A stretch of 64,000 nucleotides of DNA from Pseudotabrizicola sp. (GTDB lineage: Bacteria; Pseudomonadota; Alphaproteobacteria; Rhodobacterales; Rhodobacteraceae), in assembly GCF_030656345.1 (NCBI RefSeq), contig NZ_JAUSNR010000026.1, positions 186,001 to 250,000 of the forward strand. The letters run 5' to 3'. Both the position numbers and the translations under genes were made by a program. The notes below the pieces were generated by a model. The model was not told the origin of the DNA and did no database searches. It worked only from the letters and a program-made list of their open reading frames with translations. This document shows, in pieces, positions 1-7,182 of the stretch; position 1 is the first letter of the stretch; each line of letters begins with the position of its first letter.

Positions 1-445
1 TGTCATTGTCGACCCCGGCCTTGCCCTCCAGCCGTTCCTGCAACACCCGGGCACCTTCGTTGTGGATGCCGCGCCGGGCCATGTCGATCGCCTCGATCTG
101 GCTCGGGGGCAGGCGCTTGACCGCCTCGAAATAACTCTCGCAGATCTGGAAGTAGTCCTTCACCACCTGCCGGAACGGCCCCAGCGACAGGTGGAACGCC
201 CCGACCGCCTCGCCCGCCTCGCTGGCCAGATCAAACACCAGCCGCCCCTCGCGGATCGCCAGCGCCAGCCGGTAGGGCCCCGCAGGCACCGGCCGCCCGT
301 CGCGCGGCGGCAGGGCAAAGGAGTTTTCTTCCAGCAGATCAAAGATCGCCACTCGGCGCTCCTGCTCGATCTCCGCCGTGGGGCGGGCAAGGCCCTTGTC
401 GTCAATCTCGATATGGCAGATGCGGTTGGTCGCAGGAGTGATCAT
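1..445 (-). CDS. UPF0262 family protein, 3' end outside the window
   Basis: The minus-strand frame opens with ATG at 443-445 and runs without a stop off the left edge, giving about 148 visible residues. The start reads MITPATNRICHIEIDDKG, followed by EIEQERRVAIFDLLEENSF, a pattern I recognise as the UPF0262 family of alphaproteobacteria. Its biochemical function is unknown. The protein is soluble-looking with no signal peptide or membrane segment. It lies 66 bp downstream of hisD on the same strand, a common neighbour in Rhodobacterales, so co-transcription is plausible. The C-terminus cannot be assessed because the gene is cut by the window. Confidence 0.85.
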   Translation of the reverse strand, partial: MITPATNRICHIEIDDKGLARPTAEIEQERRVAIFDLLEENSFALPPRDGRPVPAGPYRLALAIREGRLVFDLASEAGEAVGAFHLSLGPFRQVVKDYFQICESYFEAVKRLPPSQIEAIDMARRGIHNEGARVLQERLEGKAGVDND

Positions 446-511
446 TGGGGCAGGCCTTGCGCGGTGATACACAGGTGATGCCCGAGCCTCGCGCGCGGCG
501 CAAGGGCGGCG

Positions 512-1813
512 TTACCCGTTCAGCCGGTCCAGCCGCGCCCGCACACTCAAGCCATGCGCCTCAAGGCTCTCGCTGATCGCCAGCCGCTCGGCGCTGGGGC
601 CGATGGCCATGAGCGCCCCCGGGCTCATCCGCGCCATCGTGGTGCGCTTCATGAAATCGAGCACATTCAGCCCGCTGGAGAACCGCGCCGACCGCGCCGT
701 CGGCAGCACATGGTTCGGCCCGCCGACATAATCGCCGATGGCTTCCGGCGTCCATGGCCCCAGAAAGATCGCCCCCGCGTGCGGGATCTGCGCGGCCAAA
801 GCCTCGCAATCCTCCACCATGATCTCCAGATGCTCGGGCGCAATCCGGTTGGCCAGCGCCGCCGCCTGCGCCAGATCCTGCACCACGATCACCGCGCCAT
901 TGTCGCGCCAGCTGGCCCCGGCGATCTCGCGCCGCGCCAGCGTTTCCAGCCGCGCCTCAACCGCCGCCGCCACCGCAATGCCCAAAGCCGCATCAGTCGT
1001 GATCAATATCGCCTGCGCACTCTGGTCATGCTCGGCCTGGCTCAGCAGGTCCAGCGCGATCCAGTCCGGGTCATTCCCGGCATCGGCAATCACCAGAATC
1101 TCCGACGGCCCGGCAATCATGTCGATGCCCACCCGGCCAAAGACCCGCCGCTTGGCCGCCGCCACAAAGGCATTGCCCGGCCCGGTAATCTTGTCCACCG
1201 GCGCAATCGTCGCGGTGCCATAGGCCAGCGCCGCTATCGCCTGCGCGCCACCGATGCGGTACACCTCATCCACCCCGGCGATCTGTGCGGCCAGCAGCAC
1301 CAGCGGGTTCACGACGCCGCCCGGCGTGGGACACGTCACCACCAGCCGCCCGACCCCCGCCACCTTGGCCGGAATCGCGTTCATCAACACGCTGGACGGG
1401 TACGATGCCAGCCCCCCCGGCACATACAGCCCCGCCGCCGACACCGGCGTCCAGCGCCAGCCCAAGCTCGCCCCCGCCGCATCGGTCCAGCTTGCATCCT
1501 CGGGCCGCTGCCGGTCGTGATAGGCCCGGATCCGCTCCGCCGCCAGTTCCAGCGCCGCCCGGTCCCCGGCGGAAACCTTCGCAATCTCCGCCGCAATCTC
1601 GGCAGGCGAAAACGCCATCCCCGCCGCCTCCAGCGCCAGCCGGTCAAACCGCGCCGTCAGCTCCAGCACCGCCGCGTCGCCGCGCAGGCGCACATCGGCG
1701 ATGATCGCGGCCACCGCCTGATCGACATCTTCGGCCTCTTCGCGCTTCATCCCTAGAAGTTGCGCAAAGCGCGCCTCGAAATCCGCCTCAGCAAAGTTCA
1801 GAAACACAGGCAT
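512..1813 (-). CDS. hisD: Histidinol dehydrogenase
   Basis: This 433-residue enzyme carries out the last two steps of histidine synthesis, oxidising L-histidinol to L-histidine with two NAD+ in the cytoplasm. Visible family motifs are GPGNAFVAAAKR, AGPSEILVIAD, the zinc-ligand stretch SQAEHDQ, APEHLEIM and GGPNHVLPT. The length matches the usual 430-440 residues. The frame stays open upstream to 2209, but the start at 1813 (MPVFLNFAEADFEARF) is chosen because homologues begin there and the upstream part covers a palindromic intergenic repeat. It precedes the UPF0262 gene on the same strand. No other his gene is present in the window. Confidence 0.96.
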   Translation of the reverse strand: MPVFLNFAEADFEARFAQLLGMKREEAEDVDQAVAAIIADVRLRGDAAVLELTARFDRLALEAAGMAFSPAEIAAEIAKVSAGDRAALELAAERIRAYHDRQRPEDASWTDAAGASLGWRWTPVSAAGLYVPGGLASYPSSVLMNAIPAKVAGVGRLVVTCPTPGGVVNPLVLLAAQIAGVDEVYRIGGAQAIAALAYGTATIAPVDKITGPGNAFVAAAKRRVFGRVGIDMIAGPSEILVIADAGNDPDWIALDLLSQAEHDQSAQAILITTDAALGIAVAAAVEARLETLARREIAGASWRDNGAVIVVQDLAQAAALANRIAPEHLEIMVEDCEALAAQIPHAGAIFLGPWTPEAIGDYVGGPNHVLPTARSARFSSGLNVLDFMKRTTMARMSPGALMAIGPSAERLAISESLEAHGLSVRARLDRLNG

Positions 1814-1945
1814 GGCAGCACCCTTTCCTCGGTCCCGCCCCAGATAGCGCGCCCCCGCCCCCCCCTCAACCCGGCAATTGCGATGGATGCTTTGCCACAG
1901 CCTGCCGCTGCCCGTGCCAGCGCAGCTCTTGCGGCGCGGGTGAAT

Positions 1946-2006
1946 GAGTATTTTTGTCAAGATGAACCCAATCCCGCGCATGGCCTTCATCTTGATAAAA
2001 ATACTC
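1946..2006. repeat. Dispersed palindromic element, copy A (full)
   Basis: Two 21-nt arms at 1946-1966 and 1986-2006 are inverted repeats matching at 20 of 21 positions around a 19-nt loop. The outer arm reads GAGTATTTTT and the inner part TCAAGATGAA. It sits downstream of the MATE gene and upstream of hisD, both on the minus strand. Related copies occur at 5944, 15952, 26838, 39925 and 45894. The position after a gene suggests a terminator or 3'-end stabiliser role (inference). Confidence 0.85.
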
Positions 2007-2049
2007 CGGGGGGCGCGGCACGCGCGGGGGGCAGCGCCCCCCTCCGCCC

Positions 2050-3438
2050 TCAGCCCCGCGGTGCCGCCGCAGGCAGCCGCGACCAGAACCGCGCCATCAG
2101 GCTCACCGCTGCACAGGCAAGGCCGATGACCAGCCCGATCCACAGCCCGACCGCGCCAAAGCCCATCGGGAACGCCAGAATATAGCTGGCCGGAATCCCG
2201 ATCAGCCAATAGCTGATTGCGGCATAGATCATCGGCACCCGTGTATCCTGCACGCCCGCCAGCAGGCCCAGCGCCATCACCTGCATCGAATCCGCCATCT
2301 GGAACAGCGCCGCGCAGGCCAGAAGCGAGGCCCCGACCGCCAGAATAATCCCCCGCGCCGGTTCTGCCGGGTCGATGAACACCGAAATCAGCGGCTCGGG
2401 CAGGGTCAGGAACACCACCATCGTCAGCCCCGCCACCACCACCGACAGCACAATCGCCACCTTGGCCCCCAGCCGCATCGCCGCATAATTGCCCGATCCG
2501 GCAAAGCCGCCGGTGCGCACCGTCACCGCATTCGACAGGCCCACATGCACCATGAAGGTCAGTGCCGTGATCTCCAGCGCAATGCCGTGCGCGGCCAGTT
2601 CAACCGTGCCGATCCAGCCCATCATCAAGGCGCTCGCCTGAAACAACCCGCTTTCCGCCAGCCCGGTCAGCCCCATCGGCCAGCCCAGGCGGAACACGGA
2701 TGCGAACGCGCCCCAGTCGGGCCGCCAGAACCGGATGAAAAGCTGATAGCGCCGCAGGCTGGGCAGCAACCCTGCGTAAAGGCACAGGAACAGCAGCGAC
2801 CCCACCTGAATCACCACCGTCGCAACCGCCGCCCCCATCACCCCAAGCTCGGGCGCCCCCCAGTTGCCAAAGATCAGCGCCCAGTTGATCGCCACGTTCA
2901 GCGGCACCGCCGCCACCGTGATCCACAACACCACCTGCGTCCGCTCCAGCGCCGAAAGGTAGCTTTTCAGCACCATCACCAGCAGTGCCGGAATCATCCC
3001 GAGACCCACAACCCGCAGATAGTCCTGCGCCAGCGCCGACACATCCGTCGCCTGCCCCAGCGCCAGCAGAATCGCCTCCGACCACCAGAACACCGGATAG
3101 ATCAGCACTCCGAACAGGATCGACAGCCACAACCCCATCCGCGCCACCCGGCGCACCTGCACCTCATCGCCCTGTGACTGCGCATTGGCCACCATCGGCA
3201 TCACGGCCTTGGCAAAGCCCGACCCCATGATGAAAATCACAAAAAAGCTCGACGCCCCCAGCACGCCCGCCGCCAGCGGCACCACGCCATACCAGCCCAG
3301 CATGATGGTATCGGTCACATGCAGACCAAATTGCGCGACATGGCTGCCAATCAGCGGCAGGCCCAGCGCCAACGTGGCGCGGACATGATCCGCCGCTGAC
3401 AAGGGCGACGAAGGCGGAGAGAGAGGTGCTGAATTCAT
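2050..3438 (-). CDS. MATE family multidrug/cation antiporter
   Basis: A 462-residue inner-membrane protein with about 12 hydrophobic segments. The N-terminal part GLPLIGSHVAQFGLHVTDTIMLGWYG is typical of the MATE (NorM/DinF-like) superfamily, which exports cationic drugs or metabolites using a Na+ or H+ gradient. The length fits the family norm of 440-470. The start at 3438 (MNSAPLSPPSS) is preferred over a 12-residue upstream extension (MPKGKRRRIGL) because homologues seldom carry that basic leader. This choice is not certain. The substrate cannot be predicted from sequence. It is followed on the same strand by palindromic element A, a likely transcript end. Confidence 0.9.
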   Translation of the reverse strand: MNSAPLSPPSSPLSAADHVRATLALGLPLIGSHVAQFGLHVTDTIMLGWYGVVPLAAGVLGASSFFVIFIMGSGFAKAVMPMVANAQSQGDEVQVRRVARMGLWLSILFGVLIYPVFWWSEAILLALGQATDVSALAQDYLRVVGLGMIPALLVMVLKSYLSALERTQVVLWITVAAVPLNVAINWALIFGNWGAPELGVMGAAVATVVIQVGSLLFLCLYAGLLPSLRRYQLFIRFWRPDWGAFASVFRLGWPMGLTGLAESGLFQASALMMGWIGTVELAAHGIALEITALTFMVHVGLSNAVTVRTGGFAGSGNYAAMRLGAKVAIVLSVVVAGLTMVVFLTLPEPLISVFIDPAEPARGIILAVGASLLACAALFQMADSMQVMALGLLAGVQDTRVPMIYAAISYWLIGIPASYILAFPMGFGAVGLWIGLVIGLACAAVSLMARFWSRLPAAAPRG

Positions 3439-3477
3439 AGGCAAACCGATACGACGCCGCTTGCCCTTAGGCAAGCG

Positions 3478-4404
3478 TCAGAGCGACCCCGCCAGCACGC
3501 TCAGCGAGACCGCCGCAATCACCGCGCCCGCCACCAGTTCCACCCCCGGCAGCACCCGCGCCAGCCCCGCGCCCGGCAGGGCGGCAAAGGCCCCCTCGCG
3601 CGCCCAGACCGCCAGCCCCGCAACCATCACGGTCACACTCGCGGTGCCAAGCCCCATGGCGAATGCGCCCGCCACCCCGGCCCAGCCAATGCCCATCGCA
3701 AAGGTCAGGATCAGCAGAAACAACGCCCCCGAACAGGGCCGCAGCGCAACCGCCCCGATCAGCAGCGCCGCATCACGCAAGCCGGTGACCTGCGCGACCT
3801 GCTCCACGCTCGGCCCATGCGCGTGCCCGCACCCACAGGCATCATGGCCGTGATGGTGATGCTCATGCTCCTGCGCCACCCCGGTCCCACGCTGCCCCGC
3901 CGCCAACCCGCGCAGCCCCCGCCACACCAGCCACAACCCCAGCCCGGCGATCAGCCCATGCGACAGCGGCAGCATCGCCGTTTCGGCAAATCCCTCCATC
4001 CGCACCCGGCTCCAGCCCAGCACAAACGCCCCGCCCGCCACCAGCACCACCGCGACAGCCGCCTGCGCCAGCGATGAGGCCAGCGCCAGCCCGGCCAGCG
4101 CCCGCAGCCGCACCCGCCGCGCCATGCCATAGCCACCGATCACCGCCTTGCCATGCCCCGGCCCGACCGCATGGAAAAACCCGTAGGCAAAGCACACCGC
4201 CAGAAGCGCCGACCACGCCCCCGGCTCCCCGGCGCGCAAGGCCCGCACCGCCACCGCCAAGGCATCCTGCACCGCGCGCTGCTGCGTCGCCGCCCAGCGC
4301 GCCACAGGCTCGGTCGCCCCCGACGCCCAAAGCACCGCCAGCCCCAGCGCGATCCCCAGCCCCGCCAGCGCCAGCCCCCGCCAAACCCCGGTCACGGCGC
4401 GCAT
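3478..4404 (-). CDS. NicO/RcnA-type nickel/cobalt exporter
   Basis: A 308-residue membrane protein with six or more hydrophobic stretches. It has the motif GFFHAVGPGHGKAVIGGY near residues 70-95, the HxxxGPGHGK signature of the NicO superfamily. A histidine-rich cytoplasmic loop EHEHHHHGHDACGCGHAHG near residues 180-200 probably binds metal. The later motif ALRPCSGALFLLILTFAMG is also typical of RcnA-like exporters. The gene overlaps the DUF1007 gene by 13 bp, and such pairs are recurrent, so the two proteins probably act together in Ni/Co or another divalent metal efflux. Direction and metal are inferred from family only. Confidence 0.88.
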   Translation of the reverse strand: MRAVTGVWRGLALAGLGIALGLAVLWASGATEPVARWAATQQRAVQDALAVAVRALRAGEPGAWSALLAVCFAYGFFHAVGPGHGKAVIGGYGMARRVRLRALAGLALASSLAQAAVAVVLVAGGAFVLGWSRVRMEGFAETAMLPLSHGLIAGLGLWLVWRGLRGLAAGQRGTGVAQEHEHHHHGHDACGCGHAHGPSVEQVAQVTGLRDAALLIGAVALRPCSGALFLLILTFAMGIGWAGVAGAFAMGLGTASVTVMVAGLAVWAREGAFAALPGAGLARVLPGVELVAGAVIAAVSLSVLAGSL

Positions 4405-5048
4405 GAAATCCGCGCCTCCTCGGCATAGGCGGCTCCAATCGCCGGAAACTCACCCTCAACATCGGCGCTGCCGGAAAGCTCTTCCAGCGCCGCCTGCAAC
4501 CGCGCATCCGCCGTCTCCCGGTCCGGCTCATACACCTGCACCCGGCAGCCCGCGCCCCCGGTCAGCACCGGCGTCGCCGCAATCAGATAGGATGTGTAGA
4601 ACGACGGATCATAGACCTGCACCACCAGCCCGGCGTCCCCCGGGGCCACCGGCGCGGACAGCCGCCGCAAATGGGTAGACACCAGAGACCCGTCGCGATA
4701 GCCCGCCGTCGGCTCCAGCGGGCGCGACAGCCCCACGGGCGCATCGCCCACCAGCACATAGGTGTCGCCCGCAAATTCCGCATCCCAACCCATATCGAAC
4801 CCCGCCAAAGCCGCCTCTTCTTCGGGGGTCAACACCCCGTCAAAATCCGGGTCAAACCCGTTCTCTGCCAGATAGGTCATGGAAAACAGCGAATCATAGG
4901 CCCAGCCGATCCGCAACGCCTCGGCCCGGCCCTCAGCGTCAAAGATCACCTCAATCGTCGCATCAATGAACACATGCGGATGCGCCCCCGCCCCGGCAGG
5001 GGCAGTCACAAGACCAGCAACACAGACCGCCCACAGGGTTCGCATCAT
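4392..5048 (-). CDS. DUF1007 periplasmic protein, metal-exporter partner
   Basis: A 218-residue protein with an N-terminal signal peptide (MRTLWAVCVAGLVTAPAGAGA) followed by HPHVFIDATIEVIFD, the hallmark opening of DUF1007. The acidic stretch DPDFDGVLTPEEEAAL near residues 65-82 resembles a single EF-hand-like loop. Family members are exported and usually encoded beside NicO/RcnA exporters, as here with a 13-bp overlap, so a periplasmic metal-handling role is likely but unproven. The start could be either of the two adjacent methionines at 5048 or 5045. The 16-bp tandem repeats at 5122-5185 lie just upstream, between this gene and the divergent glutathione transferase gene. Confidence 0.88.
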   Translation of the reverse strand: MMRTLWAVCVAGLVTAPAGAGAHPHVFIDATIEVIFDAEGRAEALRIGWAYDSLFSMTYLAENGFDPDFDGVLTPEEEAALAGFDMGWDAEFAGDTYVLVGDAPVGLSRPLEPTAGYRDGSLVSTHLRRLSAPVAPGDAGLVVQVYDPSFYTSYLIAATPVLTGGAGCRVQVYEPDRETADARLQAALEELSGSADVEGEFPAIGAAYAEEARISCAP

Positions 5049-5121
5049 GCCAGATTAGCCCAAAGCCAACCCCGCCGCCATGCCCGCCAGCCACCCCCCG
5101 GCGCAGAATTGCCGGCCCCCT

Positions 5122-5185
5122 GTCTGGCAAACTCCGGGTCTGGCAAACACCGGGTCTGGCAAACACCCGGTCTGGCAAACACCGG
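5122..5185. repeat. Four tandem 16-bp direct repeats
   Basis: Four head-to-tail units of GTCTGGCAAACACCGG lie at 5122-5137, 5138-5153, 5154-5169 and 5170-5185. Units 2 and 4 are identical, unit 1 has one change and unit 3 has one. They fill the divergent intergenic space between the DUF1007/NicO pair (minus) and the glutathione transferase (plus). No spacer separates the units, so this is not a CRISPR array. The role is unknown; repeated operator or replication slippage are both possible. Confidence 0.9.
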
Positions 5186-5254
5186 GCCAATCCCCCCTTG
5201 CCTGCCCCGCGCCGCCATGATGCTATCGCCGCATCCACAAAAGGACAGATCCCG

Positions 5255-5911
5255 ATGCTGACCATCTATGGCGTTTACCGATCCCGCGCGATCAGGCCCC
5301 TCTGGGTGCTCGAAGAGTGCCAGGCTCCCTTCACCCATGTCCCGGTGATTCAAGCCTACCGCCTCACCGAAACCACCGCCGCCAGCGTGGCCCTGAACAC
5401 CGCGATGCCCGAATACCTCGCCATCAACCCGCTCGGTCAGGTCCCCGCCATGCGCGACGGTGCCCTGCTGCTCACCGAATCGCTCGCCATCTGCCTGCAC
5501 ATCGCCCGCAAATACGGTGCTGCCCTCGGCCCGGCCTCGGATGACGAAGCTTCCCTGATGGAACAATGGGCGCTGTTTGCCGCCACAGCCGTAGAACCCG
5601 CCGCGATCGAGATCCTCTACACCACCCGCGACGGCAACGCCGACACCCCCACCGGCCAGGGCATCATCCGCCTCGCCGCCGAAAAGCTCAAACGCCCGCT
5701 GGCACGGCTGGAACAGCATCTGACAAGCCAGGACTGGCTGCTGAACCGCTTCACCGTCGCCGATATCATGGTCGCCGAATGCCTGCGCTACGGCCAGTCC
5801 TACGCGCCCCTGCTCAGCGATCACCCGAAAACCGCCCGCTGGCTCGCTGCGGCCCAAAGCCGCCCTGCGTTCAACACTGTCTGGGCCCGGCGCGCCGCGG
5901 AACCCGAGTAG
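5255..5911 (+). CDS. Glutathione S-transferase family protein
   Basis: A 218-residue cytosolic protein. Residues 1-80 have a thioredoxin-like N-domain (MLTIYGVYRSRAIRPLWVLEE, and the cis-Pro and Ser/Glu elements in NPLGQVPAMRDGALLLTESLAI). Residues 90-215 are an alpha-helical C-domain ending FTVADIMVAECLRYGQ, the N-capping box region of GST folds. It probably conjugates glutathione or reduces peroxides; the substrate is unknown. The start at 5255 is chosen because AAGGA lies 8-14 bases upstream and the fold begins immediately. The frame is open 57 bp further up. Its stop codon abuts palindromic element B, which separates it from the convergent epimerase gene. Confidence 0.9.
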   Translation: MLTIYGVYRSRAIRPLWVLEECQAPFTHVPVIQAYRLTETTAASVALNTAMPEYLAINPLGQVPAMRDGALLLTESLAICLHIARKYGAALGPASDDEASLMEQWALFAATAVEPAAIEILYTTRDGNADTPTGQGIIRLAAEKLKRPLARLEQHLTSQDWLLNRFTVADIMVAECLRYGQSYAPLLSDHPKTARWLAAAQSRPAFNTVWARRAAEPE

Positions 5912-6020
5912 GGGGGCCAGCCCCCCGGCTTCGCCTCCCCCCGGAGTATTTTTGTCAAGATGAATGGCCCGAACAAAGACGGTGCTTTCATCTTGATCCA
6001 AATACTCCCGCGCGGAGCGC
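5911..6020. repeat. Dispersed palindromic element, copy B (full, with GC-rich flanks)
   Basis: The core arms at 5944-5964 and 5987-6007 are inverted repeats matching at 18 of 21 positions. Outside them lie a G6/C6 hairpin (5911-5926) and the module CGCGCGGAGCGC. The 41 nt at 5911-5951 are identical to 26805-26845, and the 21 nt at 6000-6020 are identical to 26893-26913, whereas the arm interiors differ. It lies between convergent genes, starting at the last base of the transferase stop codon, which fits a bidirectional terminator. Confidence 0.88.
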
Positions 6021-6108
6021 AAACCTGAGGAGACGCGGCGCAGCCGCGCGACGAGGGAAAAACCGCGCGGCGCAGCCGCTCCTTCAGATCAACCCTGGCC
6101 CGGGCAGA

Positions 6109-7017
6109 TCAGCCGTGGCCGGGCAGGATGTCCCGCCAGTCATGGGCATCTTCAAACCCCAGCACATCGCGGATCTTGCGGTTCGACATCAGGCTGTCCC
6201 ATGGACCAAGCTCTTCAGTGACTGGCACGTTGGGGAAGAACCGGGCCAGCAGATCGGCATTGGGGATGTTCATGCCATTGGTCGAATTGCAGGCGTTGAA
6301 CACCTGAAACCCCAGCCCGTCCTTTTTCAGGCACAGATCGACGATCTGCCCCAGATCGCGCGCATCGACATAGTTGAACGCATTCCTGCGCCGCACTTCG
6401 GGGTTGGCAAAATACTGCGGGAACAGGGTTTCATACTCCTGCGGCTCCACCACATTGCCGATCCGCAGCGCGTAGATATCCGCGCCCGAGCGCTGCGCAA
6501 AGCTGCGCGCCGTCACCTCATTGACCTTTTTCGACGTGCCGTAAGTGTCCATCGGGTCGATGTCATACGCCTCCGTCAGCGGCAGGCTGTGCGGGTCGGT
6601 CACCCCGTCGGCAAAGCAGATGCCATAGGTGGTCTCACTGGACGCCACGATCACCTTGCGGACCCCCAGCTTCACCGCCGCCTCGATCACGTTATAGGTG
6701 CCCACCACATTCACCCGCCAGGTCTCGGTGTCCGGGCACATCATCATCCGGGGGACAGCGGCGAAATGCACCACCGCGTCAAAGGCGCGCGCCCCCTGCC
6801 CGGTTTCCAGCTCGTCATAGCCCGCATGGGAATGCATCGCCGAATAGACCTGCCCCGCATCGGTGATATCGCCCAGCAGGTCGTGCACGCCCGCGCCGCC
6901 CGCCGAATTCCCAAGCGGCACCCGGTCAAAGTTCAGCACCCTGTGCCCCTGCCCCACCAGATAAGGGATCACATGTTTGCCCGCCTTGCCCGATCCGCCC
7001 GTGAAAAACACCCGCAT
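6109..7017 (-). CDS. NAD(P)-dependent epimerase/dehydratase (extended SDR)
   Basis: A 302-residue Rossmann-fold enzyme. FFTGGSGKAGKHV at residues 4-16 is the GxxGxxG dinucleotide-binding loop, VVHFAAVP is the typical NAxAG-like strand, and YGTSKKVNE contains the YxxxK catalytic pair with an upstream SSETTYG serine region. This is the extended SDR architecture of sugar-nucleotide epimerases and dehydratases; the substrate is not identifiable. The start at 7017 is where the Rossmann strand begins. The frame is open for a further 2.3 kb upstream only because it runs antisense to parE. No sugar-biosynthesis genes are nearby. Confidence 0.9.
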   Translation of the reverse strand: MRVFFTGGSGKAGKHVIPYLVGQGHRVLNFDRVPLGNSAGGAGVHDLLGDITDAGQVYSAMHSHAGYDELETGQGARAFDAVVHFAAVPRMMMCPDTETWRVNVVGTYNVIEAAVKLGVRKVIVASSETTYGICFADGVTDPHSLPLTEAYDIDPMDTYGTSKKVNEVTARSFAQRSGADIYALRIGNVVEPQEYETLFPQYFANPEVRRRNAFNYVDARDLGQIVDLCLKKDGLGFQVFNACNSTNGMNIPNADLLARFFPNVPVTEELGPWDSLMSNRKIRDVLGFEDAHDWRDILPGHG

Positions 7018-7182
7018 CGCATATCCTCCATATTGCCTGCCGAACCTAGGGCGCGGCGGGCACAACGGCAATGCCTCCCCCTCCTGCGCCCCCACATCTT
7101 GCGTTCCCCCGTCTTGCGTCCCCGGTCCCTTGGGTGATCTAATGCGCGCCAGCCCTGACCCAGAACAAGAATCGAGCATGCC

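Noticed and set aside
5122..5185. The 16-bp repeats as a CRISPR array
   Set aside because: The units are head-to-tail without spacers, are too short for CRISPR repeats, and no cas gene is present.
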